Shown here piece after piece: positions 1 through 10,378 of a stretch of 64,000 nucleotides of DNA. The notes under the pieces were generated by a model. That model saw nothing but the letters and a program-made list of their open reading frames with translations, made no database searches and had not been told where the DNA came from. The translations under genes and the position numbers were made by a program. This DNA is from Oligosphaera ethanolica (GTDB taxonomy: Bacteria > Verrucomicrobiota > Lentisphaeria > Oligosphaerales > Oligosphaeraceae), in NCBI RefSeq assembly GCF_030814695.1, contig NZ_JAUSVL010000001.1, positions 1,334,227 to 1,398,226 of the forward strand, in the 5' to 3' direction. Within the stretch, counting starts at the first letter, position 1; the number at the start of each line of letters is the position of its first letter.

Positions 1-782
1 ACATCCATGGACGAGTACATGCCCTCACGATAAAAATCCAAGTGGCCACTGGTTTCCCACAGCAGCGCCCGGCCCACGTGCGGCGTGTACAGCAGTTCGT
101 AGCCGTGGTCGTAATGAGCCTGCTTCCAGAAGGTCTCAATCACATGCCGCACCCGCGCGCCGTTGGGATGCCAGCAGATCAGCCCTGGGCCAATCTCCTC
201 GTGCGTGCTGTAAAGGTCCATCTCGGTGCCAATGCGGCGATGATCGCGCTTCTTGGCTTCCTCAATGCGGTCGAGATACGCCTGCAGCTCCTCTTTCGTC
301 GCAAAGGCCGTGCCGTACACCCGCTGTAGCATCGGATTCTTCTCGTTGCCACGGAAATACGATCCGGCAATCGATAGCAGCTTCACCGCGCCAATCTCAG
401 TGCTTACCGCGACATGCGGCCCGCGACATAGATCAACGAAGTCTGCGCATTGGTAGAGACTGACCGCCTCGCCCTCGGGAATATCGTCCAGGCGGGACAG
501 CTTGAAGGTCTGATTGCGCTCCGCAAAGTACTGCCGTGCTTCCTCGCGGCTCACTTCCCGGCGCTCAAACTGCAGCTGCCGGCCAAGCATCTTGCGCATC
601 TCTTTCTCAATCGTCTTGAGGTCTTCCGGAACCAGCCGGTGACTCATGTCAAAGTCGTAGTAAAAGCCCTCGTCCGTCGCCGGACCGATGTCAAACTTGA
701 CATCCGGATATAACTTCTGCACCACGGCGGCCATGATGTGCGCCGCGCTGTGACGAATCATGTGCAAATCTGAATTCGACAT
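1..782 (-). CDS. thrS: Threonine--tRNA ligase, N-terminal part (cut by left window edge)
   Basis: Charges tRNA-Thr with threonine in the cytoplasm. About 260 residues are visible. The reading frame opens directly with the editing (SAD) domain: the metal-binding HSAAH motif is at residues 11-15 and its partner CRGPH at about 119-123. The class II catalytic core begins near the window edge (SGHLDFYREGMYSS). The usual N-terminal TGS domain is absent. The frame upstream of this ATG stays open for only about 25 codons, too few for a TGS domain. A purine-rich GAGGAGAG lies 8 bases before the ATG and supports this start. The gene runs off the left edge, so the anticodon-binding domain is not seen. 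The assignment is secure from the motifs and their order; the lack of TGS is seen directly. Confidence 0.95.
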   Translation of the reverse strand, partial: MSNSDLHMIRHSAAHIMAAVVQKLYPDVKFDIGPATDEGFYYDFDMSHRLVPEDLKTIEKEMRKMLGRQLQFERREVSREEARQYFAERNQTFKLSRLDDIPEGEAVSLYQCADFVDLCRGPHVAVSTEIGAVKLLSIAGSYFRGNEKNPMLQRVYGTAFATKEELQAYLDRIEEAKKRDHRRIGTEMDLYSTHEEIGPGLICWHPNGARVRHVIETFWKQAHYDHGYELLYTPHVGRALLWETSGHLDFYREGMYSSMD

Positions 783-914
783 TGGCTCAACTCTCCTCAG
801 CCCGCCGCTCCAGACACTTTCGGGCCTGGACAAACGAGCACTTGCTATGGGGTAAAATCAGCAAAAAAACACGGCGGGCAGCGACCAAATCAAGCCCCCT
901 AGCCGCCATGGCAC

Positions 915-1514
915 TTACTCCAGGACGCCCTTGGTGGACGGCACGGCCGTGCTGCCGGCTTGGCGGGCGACAGCCTGCGCCAACGCCCGACCGAAGGCCT
1001 TGAAAATCGCCTCCATGCCGTGGTGGGACTCCTCACAGACCAGCAAGTCGACATGCAGCGTCAACCCGGAGCTGTTGACCAGGGCCTGGAAGAACTCGCG
1101 GAAAAGACGACCGCTCACGCCGCCGACAATCGTCTCCGGCAAGCTCACTCGCCAAGATAGATGCGGCCGGCCGCTGAGGTCCAGAACCACCCGCGCCAGC
1201 GACTCATCCATCGGCACAAAAGACGACCCGAAGCGAGTTATCCCGCGCTTGTCGCCCAACGCATCTTTCAGCGTCTGGCCAAGCGCAAGGCCAATGTCCT
1301 CCATGGTATGATGAGCATCGACGTCGAGGTCGCCCTTGACAGCCAGCTGCAGGCCAAAGCCGCCATGGCAGGAAAAAGCGTGCAGCATATGGTCAAAAAA
1401 TGGCACGCCGCTTTGGATCTCCAGCTCGCCGGCAGCGCCATCAAGCAGCAACTCGATGCGGATATCCGTCTCCCGAGTCGTGCGTTTCACTGTCGCCTGA
1501 CGTTTGTTCGCCAA
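915..1514 (-). CDS. hisB: Imidazoleglycerol-phosphate dehydratase
   Basis: Removes water from imidazole glycerol phosphate in histidine biosynthesis. The 199 residues match the monofunctional enzyme in length. The manganese-binding motifs are present: FFDHML near residue 40, DAHHTMED at 67-73 and ESHHGMEA at 162-169. There is no phosphatase domain, so this is not the bifunctional enterobacterial form. The start codon is TTG, chosen because GAGGA lies about 6 bases upstream and the protein then begins as the family does (MANKRQATVKRTT). It lies between a PMI-like cupin gene upstream and thrS downstream on the same strand; no other his genes are in the window, so the his pathway is scattered here. 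Confidence 0.95.
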   Translation of the reverse strand: MANKRQATVKRTTRETDIRIELLLDGAAGELEIQSGVPFFDHMLHAFSCHGGFGLQLAVKGDLDVDAHHTMEDIGLALGQTLKDALGDKRGITRFGSSFVPMDESLARVVLDLSGRPHLSWRVSLPETIVGGVSGRLFREFFQALVNSSGLTLHVDLLVCEESHHGMEAIFKAFGRALAQAVARQAGSTAVPSTKGVLE

Positions 1515-1637
1515 TGTCTGTCCTCGTTCATTAAGGTGTCGCTACGGCAAATTCCGTAAACAAGTAATATATAACGCCATGGCCAATTGCAAAATCATCC
1601 CGCGCACGGCAACAAGGGGAAATGACCCGGAGCGCAT

Positions 1638-1677
1638 AAAAAAATAGCCGGCGGCGGTACTTACACACCGCCACCGG
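1638..1677 (-). terminator. Rho-independent terminator after the cupin gene
   Basis: Read on the minus strand, a GC-rich hairpin with arms CCGGTGGCGGT and ACCGCCGCCGG (one mismatch, 8-base loop) is followed by TATTTTTTT. It begins about 40 bases past the stop of the cupin gene, so it probably ends that transcript and separates it from hisB. Confidence 0.75.
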
Positions 1678-1717
1678 ATGCCACCGCGAGGAATCTGCCC
1701 AGCGTCACCGACGCGTC

Positions 1718-2917
1718 TTAGTCCTTAACCAGGTCGCAGACGCCCGGCCCGAAATGCCTGAGCATCACGATGGGGTCAACGGGCGACTCATTGACGATGG
1801 TGACGCCGGCCTGCGCGGCCTTTTCGGAGACGAAATACTCGTCGTAGGTCAGCTGGCCGAAGCGGATCATGGTCGGCGTTTCAATGCGCTGGCCGTTGAT
1901 CGTGCCGTGGCCCTGCATCATGATGAAGCCGTAGGCGCCCTTGTCCTTGATGACGGCCGTGCGGCCGGGCAGCACCGTCAGCGACTTGGCACTGACTGCG
2001 GGCGACTTATAGCAGATCCAGCTGTCTTCGTAACCGCCGTCGTGCATCGCGGCCAACTCGCCAGCCAGTTTCGGCCGCATATGCCGATGCTCACCCATCA
2101 GCGGGTCGACATTCAGCTCCCAGTCCATCACCTCCAGCAAGTAGTCAATGCTGCCGATCTTGTCCGCCGGACAATTCTTCCACAACAGCTCTTCAGGAAT
2201 AATCTGGTCATCCACCAGCGACTGGTACATGGCGAAGACGTCAGACGCGGCCTGCGGCTCGTAGGTGCACAGGCTGCCCGGCGCATGCAACAGCCCCGGC
2301 GGGACGTCCCAGCCCGTGCCGGGCTCCAAACGATACGCACGGGACAAATTCGTCAGCTTGTTGTCGCCTTTGGTGAAATTTTCCAGGCATTTGCGGACCT
2401 GTTCTTTGGTGGTGCCGGGTTCGAGCCCGAAGAAGGTGAAGGGAAAATGGCCGCCGTGGTTGTTGACCTGTGCCGGGAAGTAATAGCACTCGGGCTTGCC
2501 GCGTTGGCCGACCAGCGCCGCGTGATCATCGCGATGGTGGATGTGATGCGGCAGCGGACCGAAATTGTCAAAAAATTTCGAGTAGATGGGCCAGGCGTGG
2601 AAACGCTCCCACAGGCTCTTACCGATGAGTTCGCCCTGGAGTTCGCTGACCGCGTCCCGCAGGGTTACCTGCGAACCGTCGTTGCAGATGATTTGGCTCA
2701 GGCCCTCGTTCTTGCCAGTCAATGGGCCGTTGTCCGCCGGCGTGGTCGATGCAAACCAGCGTTCATCAATGCCGCCGCGCTCGCCACCAAGGGCGTAATA
2801 ATCGTCGGGATGCAGCTTGATCCGCCGCCCCGGAATGCAGAACGACCGCGGCACCCAGTTGGGCGCCAAACGCAGAATACCACCATTGGCATCAAATGTC
2901 TTCTTGAGCTGTCCCAT
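1718..2917 (-). CDS. Mannose-6-phosphate isomerase-like cupin protein
   Basis: A 399-residue cytoplasmic protein related to class I phosphomannose isomerases. Likely zinc ligands are seen in PLPHHIHH (residues 121-128) and KPE (141-143), followed by NNHGGHFP and a second cupin-like half with WDVPPGLLHAPG, the arrangement of the metal cupin in this family. It probably isomerises a sugar or sugar phosphate, but the substrate cannot be read from the sequence. The start was moved 14 codons inside the longest frame because AGAAGGAG stands 7 bases before this ATG (MGQLKKTF). A terminator follows the gene. It may be a single-gene unit. Class is fairly sure; the exact reaction is open. Confidence 0.75.
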   Translation of the reverse strand: MGQLKKTFDANGGILRLAPNWVPRSFCIPGRRIKLHPDDYYALGGERGGIDERWFASTTPADNGPLTGKNEGLSQIICNDGSQVTLRDAVSELQGELIGKSLWERFHAWPIYSKFFDNFGPLPHHIHHRDDHAALVGQRGKPECYYFPAQVNNHGGHFPFTFFGLEPGTTKEQVRKCLENFTKGDNKLTNLSRAYRLEPGTGWDVPPGLLHAPGSLCTYEPQAASDVFAMYQSLVDDQIIPEELLWKNCPADKIGSIDYLLEVMDWELNVDPLMGEHRHMRPKLAGELAAMHDGGYEDSWICYKSPAVSAKSLTVLPGRTAVIKDKGAYGFIMMQGHGTINGQRIETPTMIRFGQLTYDEYFVSEKAAQAGVTIVNESPVDPIVMLRHFGPGVCDLVKD

Positions 2918-3031
2918 CGTCGCACTCCTTCTGCAGTTAACTTCTTGACACACAGCCATAAGTCACTGAATGACGTAAATCCTGCACGGCTGCAATACGC
3001 CACAGACATGCCGAGACGCCGCCAAAATTCG

Positions 3032-3844
3032 TCAGAAATCCTTCAGCCCCAGCACGTCTTGCATATCGTAGAGACCCGCCTTGGCCGTTGCCAGGAATTT
3101 GACCGCGCGCAATGCGCCCTTGGCGAAGGTCTCGCGACTCGACGCCTTGTGCGTCAATTCCACCCGCTCGCCTTCTGCGGCGAAAATCACTGTGTGGTCG
3201 CCGACCACATCGCCGCCACGCAGGGCGTGCATGCCGATTTCGCCCTTGCTGCGGGCGCCGACCATGCCAACGCGGCCATGACGCGTGTCGTGACCGTAGT
3301 CCAGCCCGCGCGCTTTCGCCAAAATCTCGCCCAAGCGCTCGGCCGTGCCCGATGGCGCGTCCTTCTTCTTGTTGTGGTGCATTTCCACCACTTCGATGTC
3401 ATAGTCCTCACCCAACAACGGCGCGACTTTTGCGCACAAGGCGAACAGCAAATTCACACCAATGCTCATGTTCGGCGCTTGCACAATCTTCGCGCCGGCC
3501 GCCGTCAACGACCGCAGTGCGGCCTTGTCGCCGTCCGTCAGCCCCGTCGTGCCAATGGCGATATTCACCCCAGCGGCCGCCAGGCGTGGCGCCAACTCCA
3601 TGGTCGATGCCTGCGACGAAAAATCAATCACGGCGTCCGTATTGGCGATAAAGTCTTCAATTTTGTCCGTGATGCGTACGCCCGCGGCACTTTGCCCGGC
3701 GACCACGCCAGCGTCCTGCCCCAGCAACGGGCAGCCCGAATACTCCAAAGCACCCGACAGGGCCAACTCTGGATCAAGCATGACGCCCGTTACCAACATC
3801 CGGCCCATGCGGCCCGCCGCGCCAACTATCGCTACCCGAATCAT
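3032..3844 (-). CDS. dapB: 4-hydroxy-tetrahydrodipicolinate reductase
   Basis: Reduces hydroxy-tetrahydrodipicolinate with NAD(P)H in the lysine and diaminopimelate pathway. The Rossmann loop GAAGRMG is at the N-terminus (residues 8-14) and the catalytic and substrate-binding block HHNKKKDAPSGT is in the middle, followed by the conserved RGGDVVGDH. Length is about 270 residues, typical of the family. Two ATGs lie 6 bases apart. The second (MIRVAIVG) is chosen because AAGGAG is 9 bases from it but only 3 from the first. The leader contains further AAGGA copies in a tandem repeat. It is divergent from the large exported protein at 4066. Confidence 0.95.
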   Translation of the reverse strand: MIRVAIVGAAGRMGRMLVTGVMLDPELALSGALEYSGCPLLGQDAGVVAGQSAAGVRITDKIEDFIANTDAVIDFSSQASTMELAPRLAAAGVNIAIGTTGLTDGDKAALRSLTAAGAKIVQAPNMSIGVNLLFALCAKVAPLLGEDYDIEVVEMHHNKKKDAPSGTAERLGEILAKARGLDYGHDTRHGRVGMVGARSKGEIGMHALRGGDVVGDHTVIFAAEGERVELTHKASSRETFAKGALRAVKFLATAKAGLYDMQDVLGLKDF

Positions 3845-3851
3845 AGTCATT

Positions 3852-3898
3852 ATCTCCTTATTATGTCCTTATTATGTCCTTGTTACTTCTTGTTGCCT
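3852..3898 (-). repeat. 11-bp tandem repeat in the dapB leader with repeated Shine-Dalgarno-like AAGGA
   Basis: On the minus strand the leader reads as units like AAGGACATAAT, AAGGACATAAT and AAGGAGATAAT. They are preceded by a more diverged unit. Each unit carries an AAGGA that could pair with 16S rRNA, but only the last one is placed to serve the dapB start. The effect on translation is unknown. Confidence 0.6.
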
Positions 3899-4065
3899 CA
3901 AATGTGGCCCGAACAGACGTAATATAGACGCGACAAGCTGCCCCGTAGACCTTCTTGTCAATTTTCACGCCGGGCTATTCGTCTCCATAACTATCTACTG
4001 CGCCAAACCGCCGCCAAAGCGCGGCCATGTACCCCCGCCCAACCAACCACGACGGTGACAGCAAC

Positions 4066-7000
4066 ATGTGTATCATTCTCGCCATACTCATCCTCGCCAG
4101 CGGCATCCTCCACGCCCAGGACTTCGTCAGCGATGCACTCGCCGCGCGCACCCGCTACCAGCAGCAGAAACCATTGGTCGAAGCTGAGTGGGACGCCGAA
4201 AAGGCCAAAATCACCGACCACAAGGCGCGCGGACGCCTGACTGGCAAGTATCAGACAAAATTGATCGCGCCAATCAAGGACCTCTACGCAAAATATCCCG
4301 TCGAATGCGACTGGCTCCTGCAAGACCTGCCCGGCACCGACTGGCTCGCGCAAAACAGCGAAACGGAACTCATTCGCCAGGCCATCGCCAAGGCCGCCGC
4401 CGAAATAGGCCGCAGCGCCGAAGCCGTTAACGCCGCCGAGCTGCTCGCCGTCGCCGGCAAAGACGGCACCGACCACGCCTGGCTCACGCTCTACTGCGAC
4501 TACGCCAGGGAGCGCCGCCGACAGCGCCTCGCCGTGCTCGGCGACCACGCGCCGCTCTTCGCCTACATCAAGCGCGCGCCAGTCACGCCGTCTTTCTTCG
4601 CCTACACCGAAGGCCAGTCCGATGCTCAGCACGAACGCTTTTTCCGCCCTGGCAGTGAACTGTGTCTCCTCACCATCACGCGCGATGGCAGCTGCAGCGA
4701 AGAAACCATCATCCGCGATGAGCAAGGCATGATGCGCGATCCCGATGTCGCCTTTGACGCCAGCCGGATCCTCTTCTCCTGGAAAAAATCGGACCGGGAT
4801 GACGACTATCACCTGTACGAAATCAACCTGGCGGACCGCCAGGTCCGCCAAATCACCCACGGCCTCGGCGTGGCCGATTTCGAGGGCATTTACGTCCCCG
4901 GCGACCACATCGTATTCAGCTCTTCGCGCTGCGTGCAGACCGTCGATTGCTGGTGGACCGAAGTGAGCAATCTCTACACCTGCGATCTCCAGGGGCGCTA
5001 CCTGCGCCGCCTCGGTTTCGACCAGGTCCACACCGTCTATCCGCAACTCATGGACGACGGCTCGGTCGTCTACACCCGATGGGATTACAATGACCGCGGC
5101 CAGATGTTCACTCAGGCGCTCTTCCGTATGAACACCGACGGCAGCGCCCAAACTGAACTCTATGGCAACAACTCGTGGTTCCCCACCACACCCTGCCACG
5201 CCAGACAAATCCCCGGCACCAGAAAACTCCTCGCCGTCGCCATGGGCCACCACACCTGGCAGGCCGGGAAACTCATCAGCATCGACCCACTCAAAGGCCG
5301 CCAGGAAGCCGAAGGCATCACCATGCTCGCGCCACGCGCAAAGGCCAAAGCCGTCCGCATCGACGCCTACGGCCAGAGCGGCGACCTCTTCCGGCACCCA
5401 TACCCCGCCAGCGAAAACGATGTCGTCACCGCATTCATTCCAGCGCTACTCAATACCAGTCGTGGCGCCCAGAACTTCGGCATTTACTACGTCCATACCG
5501 ACGGCCGCCGCGAAGTCCTCGCCTGGAACGCCTGGCGCTCCGGCAACCACCCGGTCGCCGTGCAGCCCCGCGCCGTCCCGCCAACGCGGCCGTCGCTGGT
5601 CGACTACCGCAAGCAAGACGGCACGTTCTACCTCCAGGACATCTACTACGGGCCGGGGCTGACCGGCGTGGCGCGCGGCGAAGTCAAAAGCCTCCGTGTC
5701 GTCGCCCTGGATTTCCGCGCCGCCGGCATCCGCAGCAACAGCAGCCACGGCCCGGGCGGCAGCGCCCTGGTCTGCACACCGGTGGCCATCAACAACGGCT
5801 CCTGGGACGTCAAGCGCGTGCTGGGGACAACGCCCGTCTACGAAGACGGCTCGGCATTCTTCAAAGTCCCGGCGCGCACGCCGGTGTTCTTCCAGGCACT
5901 GGACGCCCAGGGCCAGGTTGTTCAGACCATGCGCAGCTGGTCCACCCTCCAGCCCAACGAGGTATTCGCCTGCATCGGCTGCCATGAAAACAAAAACGAG
6001 TCCATGCTCCCGACCCGCCCGCGCAGCATCGCCGGTGGCAAAGGCCCGCAGGCACTCACGCCATTCTCCCCGGAACCGCGCGGTTTTTCCTACCTCAAGG
6101 ACATCCAGCCCATCTGGGACAAGCACTGCGTGTCCTGCCACCAGGCGGTCACAACCCAGCCGCCCCCACGACCCACGCCCTCAGCATCCTACTGCTACCA
6201 TGGCGACACCGTCAACGCCCTCTGCGACGACATGCTGCCGGATCATTCCTGCGACCATTCCATCCGCCGCATGACCTGGCACCCCCACCGCAACCGCCGC
6301 GAATGGGTGCAGTATGACTTCCCTGAATCGCGCAGCATTGACAAAACCCGCGTCTACTGGTTTGACGACGAGCCCATCAAGGGCGCCTGCCGCCCCCCGA
6401 CGTCATGGCAGCTGCTCTACCTGGACAACGCCGACGGCCAGTGGCGCCCCGTCGTCACCAGCGAGCCCTTCACTGTCCATAAAGACCGCTTCAACGCCGT
6501 CACCTTCGCCGCAGTCACCACCCGCGCCCTGCGCATCGACGTGCAACTGCAGGAGCGCTTCTCGTCCGGCGTCCTCGAATGGCAAGTGGCCGCCCCGGGC
6601 GAAAAATACCCCGATCACACACGAATCGACCTCAGTGCCACGCCCATCGACGATCCCCAGGCCGGCCGCCGCTGGACGGCGTCCTACGCGTCGCTAACCC
6701 GCAAGGGCCGCAGCAGCAAGATCGTGAACTGGATTTCCTCGCAGTCCGCGCCGCCCATGCTGCCGCCCCGCTCCGGCGGCTCCACCCAAAGCAACTTGCT
6801 GACGCTGCTCCGCGCCGGCCATCGCGGCGTCACGCTCTCCGCGCGTGAACTCGAAACCATCGCCCTGTGGATTGACCTGGCCGTGCCCTTCTGCGGCGAC
6901 TACCGCGAAGCCAATCTCTGGAACGATCAGGAAATGGCCAAATACAACCATTACGAACGAAAACGACATCGCCTCGCCGCCCTCGAACGGACCCATCTTG

Positions 7001-7575
7001 AGGCCTTTATCCGCCGGCAAACCGGCGCCACCTATCGCCTCCCCACCGGCTACAGCAACCTCGCCGTCAATCCCTACGCCAAATCTGACCCCAAAACATT
7101 CCCACAGGCCAGCAGCAACAGCTGCTGCCGCAATGACGATGCCTTCCACCCCGCCAACGCCATCGACGGCCGCAGCGAAAACAAAGGCCACGGCCACGCC
7201 TTTCCCTCATGGGGCCCCGAGCAAATCGCCGATCCCTGGCTCAAAATCGACTTCGGCGAAGAGGTCGAAATCGACTGCGTCGATATCTGGCTCCGAGCAG
7301 ATTTTCCCCACGATGACACCTGGTCCGCAGCTGTCATCGAATGCTCCGACGGCTCAACGCTGCCCATCGCATTCAGCAAAACCGCCGACCGCCAGTCCTT
7401 CCCTTTCCCTGCGCGACGCCTGACCTGGCTGCGCCTCCGTGACTTTACCCCCAGTGTGCCCAAAGCATGGCGCGCCATCAGCGAAATCGAAGCGTGGGGC
7501 CGACGCCTGCAAGACAGCCGCAACACCGCCAACACCAACCCGCCAGCAACATCAGCCCCCGCCGGCGCACACTAA
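4066..7575 (+). CDS. Large exported HzsA-related protein with CxxCH motifs and galactose-binding-like domains
   Basis: A 1169-residue protein. Met at 4066 is preferred over the upstream ATG because it starts a good signal peptide (MCIILAILILASGILHAQ). Residues about 200-400 look like WD40/TolB-type propeller strands (for example the repeat around FSSSRCVQTVDCWWTE). Two haem-like motifs follow: CIGCH at about 636 and CVSCH at about 688. Between the second motif and the C-terminus lie two discoidin-like regions (one near 710-840, one at the C-terminus with NAIDGRSENKG). This layout matches the HzsA-related family common in Planctomycetes and Lentisphaerota; that is a family-level call. The name reflects homology to hydrazine synthase alpha subunits, but there is no hydrazine pathway here, so a role in surface carbohydrate binding or redox chemistry is only a guess. 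It is convergent with the ABC ATPase gene. Confidence 0.7.
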   Translation: MCIILAILILASGILHAQDFVSDALAARTRYQQQKPLVEAEWDAEKAKITDHKARGRLTGKYQTKLIAPIKDLYAKYPVECDWLLQDLPGTDWLAQNSETELIRQAIAKAAAEIGRSAEAVNAAELLAVAGKDGTDHAWLTLYCDYARERRRQRLAVLGDHAPLFAYIKRAPVTPSFFAYTEGQSDAQHERFFRPGSELCLLTITRDGSCSEETIIRDEQGMMRDPDVAFDASRILFSWKKSDRDDDYHLYEINLADRQVRQITHGLGVADFEGIYVPGDHIVFSSSRCVQTVDCWWTEVSNLYTCDLQGRYLRRLGFDQVHTVYPQLMDDGSVVYTRWDYNDRGQMFTQALFRMNTDGSAQTELYGNNSWFPTTPCHARQIPGTRKLLAVAMGHHTWQAGKLISIDPLKGRQEAEGITMLAPRAKAKAVRIDAYGQSGDLFRHPYPASENDVVTAFIPALLNTSRGAQNFGIYYVHTDGRREVLAWNAWRSGNHPVAVQPRAVPPTRPSLVDYRKQDGTFYLQDIYYGPGLTGVARGEVKSLRVVALDFRAAGIRSNSSHGPGGSALVCTPVAINNGSWDVKRVLGTTPVYEDGSAFFKVPARTPVFFQALDAQGQVVQTMRSWSTLQPNEVFACIGCHENKNESMLPTRPRSIAGGKGPQALTPFSPEPRGFSYLKDIQPIWDKHCVSCHQAVTTQPPPRPTPSASYCYHGDTVNALCDDMLPDHSCDHSIRRMTWHPHRNRREWVQYDFPESRSIDKTRVYWFDDEPIKGACRPPTSWQLLYLDNADGQWRPVVTSEPFTVHKDRFNAVTFAAVTTRALRIDVQLQERFSSGVLEWQVAAPGEKYPDHTRIDLSATPIDDPQAGRRWTASYASLTRKGRSSKIVNWISSQSAPPMLPPRSGGSTQSNLLTLLRAGHRGVTLSARELETIALWIDLAVPFCGDYREANLWNDQEMAKYNHYERKRHRLAALERTHLEAFIRRQTGATYRLPTGYSNLAVNPYAKSDPKTFPQASSNSCCRNDDAFHPANAIDGRSENKGHGHAFPSWGPEQIADPWLKIDFGEEVEIDCVDIWLRADFPHDDTWSAAVIECSDGSTLPIAFSKTADRQSFPFPARRLTWLRLRDFTPSVPKAWRAISEIEAWGRRLQDSRNTANTNPPATSAPAGAH

Positions 7576-7603
7576 TGCGAACAAGAACACTACCCACCTC
7601 CGC

Positions 7604-8387
<784 letters not shown>

Positions 8388-8398
<11 letters not shown>

Positions 8399-9395
8399 AG
8401 GACACTTTCCGCAAGAGCCATAGGAAAAAAGGCGGCCCGACCATCGCCATGATGATCCCCACCGGCAATTCCGATGGCGGCATCACCACCCGGCCAACGC
8501 TATCACAGGCCATCACCAGCGTTGCACCCAACAAAGCCGCCGCCGGCAGCAAAAAACGATTGTCAGAACCTATCACCATCCGCGCCAGGTGCGGAGCAAT
8601 CAAGCCAACAAACCCCAGCAACCCCACCGCGCTCACGGCCGCGGCCGCTAGCAACGCCGCCGTCGCCAACAACGCCACCCGCACCCGCTCCACCTGCAAA
8701 CCCAGCCCCACAGCAACGTCGTCGCCCAGCGCAAGGATATTCAACCGACCACACAGTGCCTGCGCCATCAACAGCCCCAGCGCCATGTACGGCCACACCT
8801 GCTCAACATGACGCCAGGAACGGGTGGACAGGGACCCTATGGTGAAATCCAGAACCCCGCCGGCTTTCTCCGCATTGAACAACAGTACCGCACTGGACAA
8901 CGCCCCGAGCATCGCCGATACCGCCACCCCCGCCAGTATCAGCCGAATGGTGCTCACTCCGCGCTTCCACGACAACACGTATACCAGCAACGCAGCCAGC
9001 AGCGACCCCGCAAACGCCGCCGGGACCATCGCGCCGCCGTGTCGCGGCAACAACACCATCACAACAATGCCAGCCAAGCCGCCCCCCGCCGATACGCCGA
9101 TGATCCCCGGCGACGCTAACGGATTGCGTAATACGCCTTGGAGTATCACGCCCGATACCGCAAAGCTCGCGCCGACCAACGCGCCCAACAGCACGCGTGG
9201 CAGACGGATGTACCACAGGATCTGATAGTCCAAACCGCCGTCGCGGCGCCACAGCGTCGTCACAATCTCCGGTAGCCCCAACCGCAGCTCGCCAAAACGA
9301 ACGCTGAACATGAATGCCAGCACGCACAACGCCAATAACGCCAGGAACGCCATCACCCGCCACGACCTGCTATGGACTGAATAAACCGTTTTCAC
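8388..9395 (-). CDS. FecCD-family ABC transporter permease
   Basis: A 335-residue inner-membrane permease with about nine to ten hydrophobic segments and family motifs such as RLPRVLLGALVGASFAVSG, the NPLASPGIIGVSAGG loop and a C-terminal LPVGIIMAMVGPPFFLWLL. The GTG start at 9395 is chosen because its first bases overlap the TGA of the binding-protein gene (GTGA), the usual coupling arrangement. The longer frame, reaching 9482, would overlap that gene by 90 bases. Together with its neighbours it imports an iron chelate or cobalamin-like ligand. Confidence 0.92.
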
Positions 9396-10318
9396 TGGTC
9401 GAAATCCACCCCTGGATAAAGCAATGCCGCCAAGTGTCGCAGCGCCTGCGGGTAATCCGGCCCGGCCTGAAACAAAAACCACTCCGCCGGCAGAAAATGC
9501 ACGCGGGACGCCTTCGCGGCCGCCAGATTACCCCAGGCGGGCTGCGTCAATAGCTCCTGGCGAAATTTGCTCTGCAAGCCCGCCAGGTCGCCCATCGGCA
9601 CGATCACAATCACGTCGGGGTTATCCAGCAGGAAACGCTCGTAGGAGAACTGCACTTTACGCTGTTCAGTGTTGGCGACGACATTCGTGGCGCCAAGCAT
9701 GCGCGCCATGTAGCCCGTGTTGGACACCGGTGTCTCCAGGGCAAAGCCCGAGCTGGTGCAAAGGATGATCGCCACCCGCGGCGATGGCTGCTGCCGCGCC
9801 TTGGCGCACAGCGCGGCAATATCATCTGCACCGGCATGGCCCCCGGCCGGCATCGCCTGCCCATTGAGCTTGGCAAAGAGCTCCACGAGCTCAGCGTAAT
9901 CAGCGTAATTGTCGTACTCACAACACAAGGCGTCCACGCCCATGCCGCGTAGCAGCGTCGCCAGTTCCCGGTGCCGGGGAAAATCGTGGTTGAGCAAGAC
10001 CAGATCGGGTTTCTGCAACAGCACCTGCTCGGCATTGATCATGTTGATCTTGCCAATCTCCGGCAGTGCGTGTGTCGCCGCCGGTAGCGCCGCCTTGCTT
10101 TTCACCGTCGGCACCGCGACCGCCTCGCCACCAGCCGCATACCATACTTTCGTTAACGACGCGTAGGCAATGACCGTTCGCAACGGCCGTTTGCGCAAGG
10201 TAACCACCAAGCCGTCGCGTTGGCGATACACCAGCGTCGCCGCGTCCTCACGCACAATCTGCGCGCGCAAGCTGCTCAGGCCAGCCAATAGGCAACAGAC
10301 TATCACTGTTCTTATCAC
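9392..10318 (-). CDS. Periplasmic substrate-binding protein of the FecCD-type importer
   Basis: A 308-residue exported binding protein of the BtuF/FepB/HmuT class. The N-terminus MIRTVIVCCLLAGLSSLRAQ is a signal peptide with an AxA-like cleavage site and no lipobox cysteine, so the protein is probably soluble in the periplasm. The body has the two lobes of the family (first lobe ending around LLNHDFPRHRELATLL, helix linker, second lobe with DVIVIVPMGDLAG). The start codon is GTG with AGGT upstream. It is the first gene of the importer operon, and its stop overlaps the permease start. Confidence 0.88.
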   Translation of the reverse strand: MIRTVIVCCLLAGLSSLRAQIVREDAATLVYRQRDGLVVTLRKRPLRTVIAYASLTKVWYAAGGEAVAVPTVKSKAALPAATHALPEIGKINMINAEQVLLQKPDLVLLNHDFPRHRELATLLRGMGVDALCCEYDNYADYAELVELFAKLNGQAMPAGGHAGADDIAALCAKARQQPSPRVAIILCTSSGFALETPVSNTGYMARMLGATNVVANTEQRKVQFSYERFLLDNPDVIVIVPMGDLAGLQSKFRQELLTQPAWGNLAAAKASRVHFLPAEWFLFQAGPDYPQALRHLAALLYPGVDFDQ

Positions 10319-10378
10319 TGCACTTACCTAACTCCTGGGACGCAAGCGACTCCCCCTCGGCGCATATTAGTCCGCGAG

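Noticed and set aside
1754..3922. 722-codon plus-strand frame
   Set aside because: It is antisense to the cupin and dapB genes, has the mirrored codon pattern of a shadow, and no family motifs.
3991..5397. 468-codon minus-strand frame
   Set aside because: Antisense to the HzsA-related gene; no RBS and no known motif.
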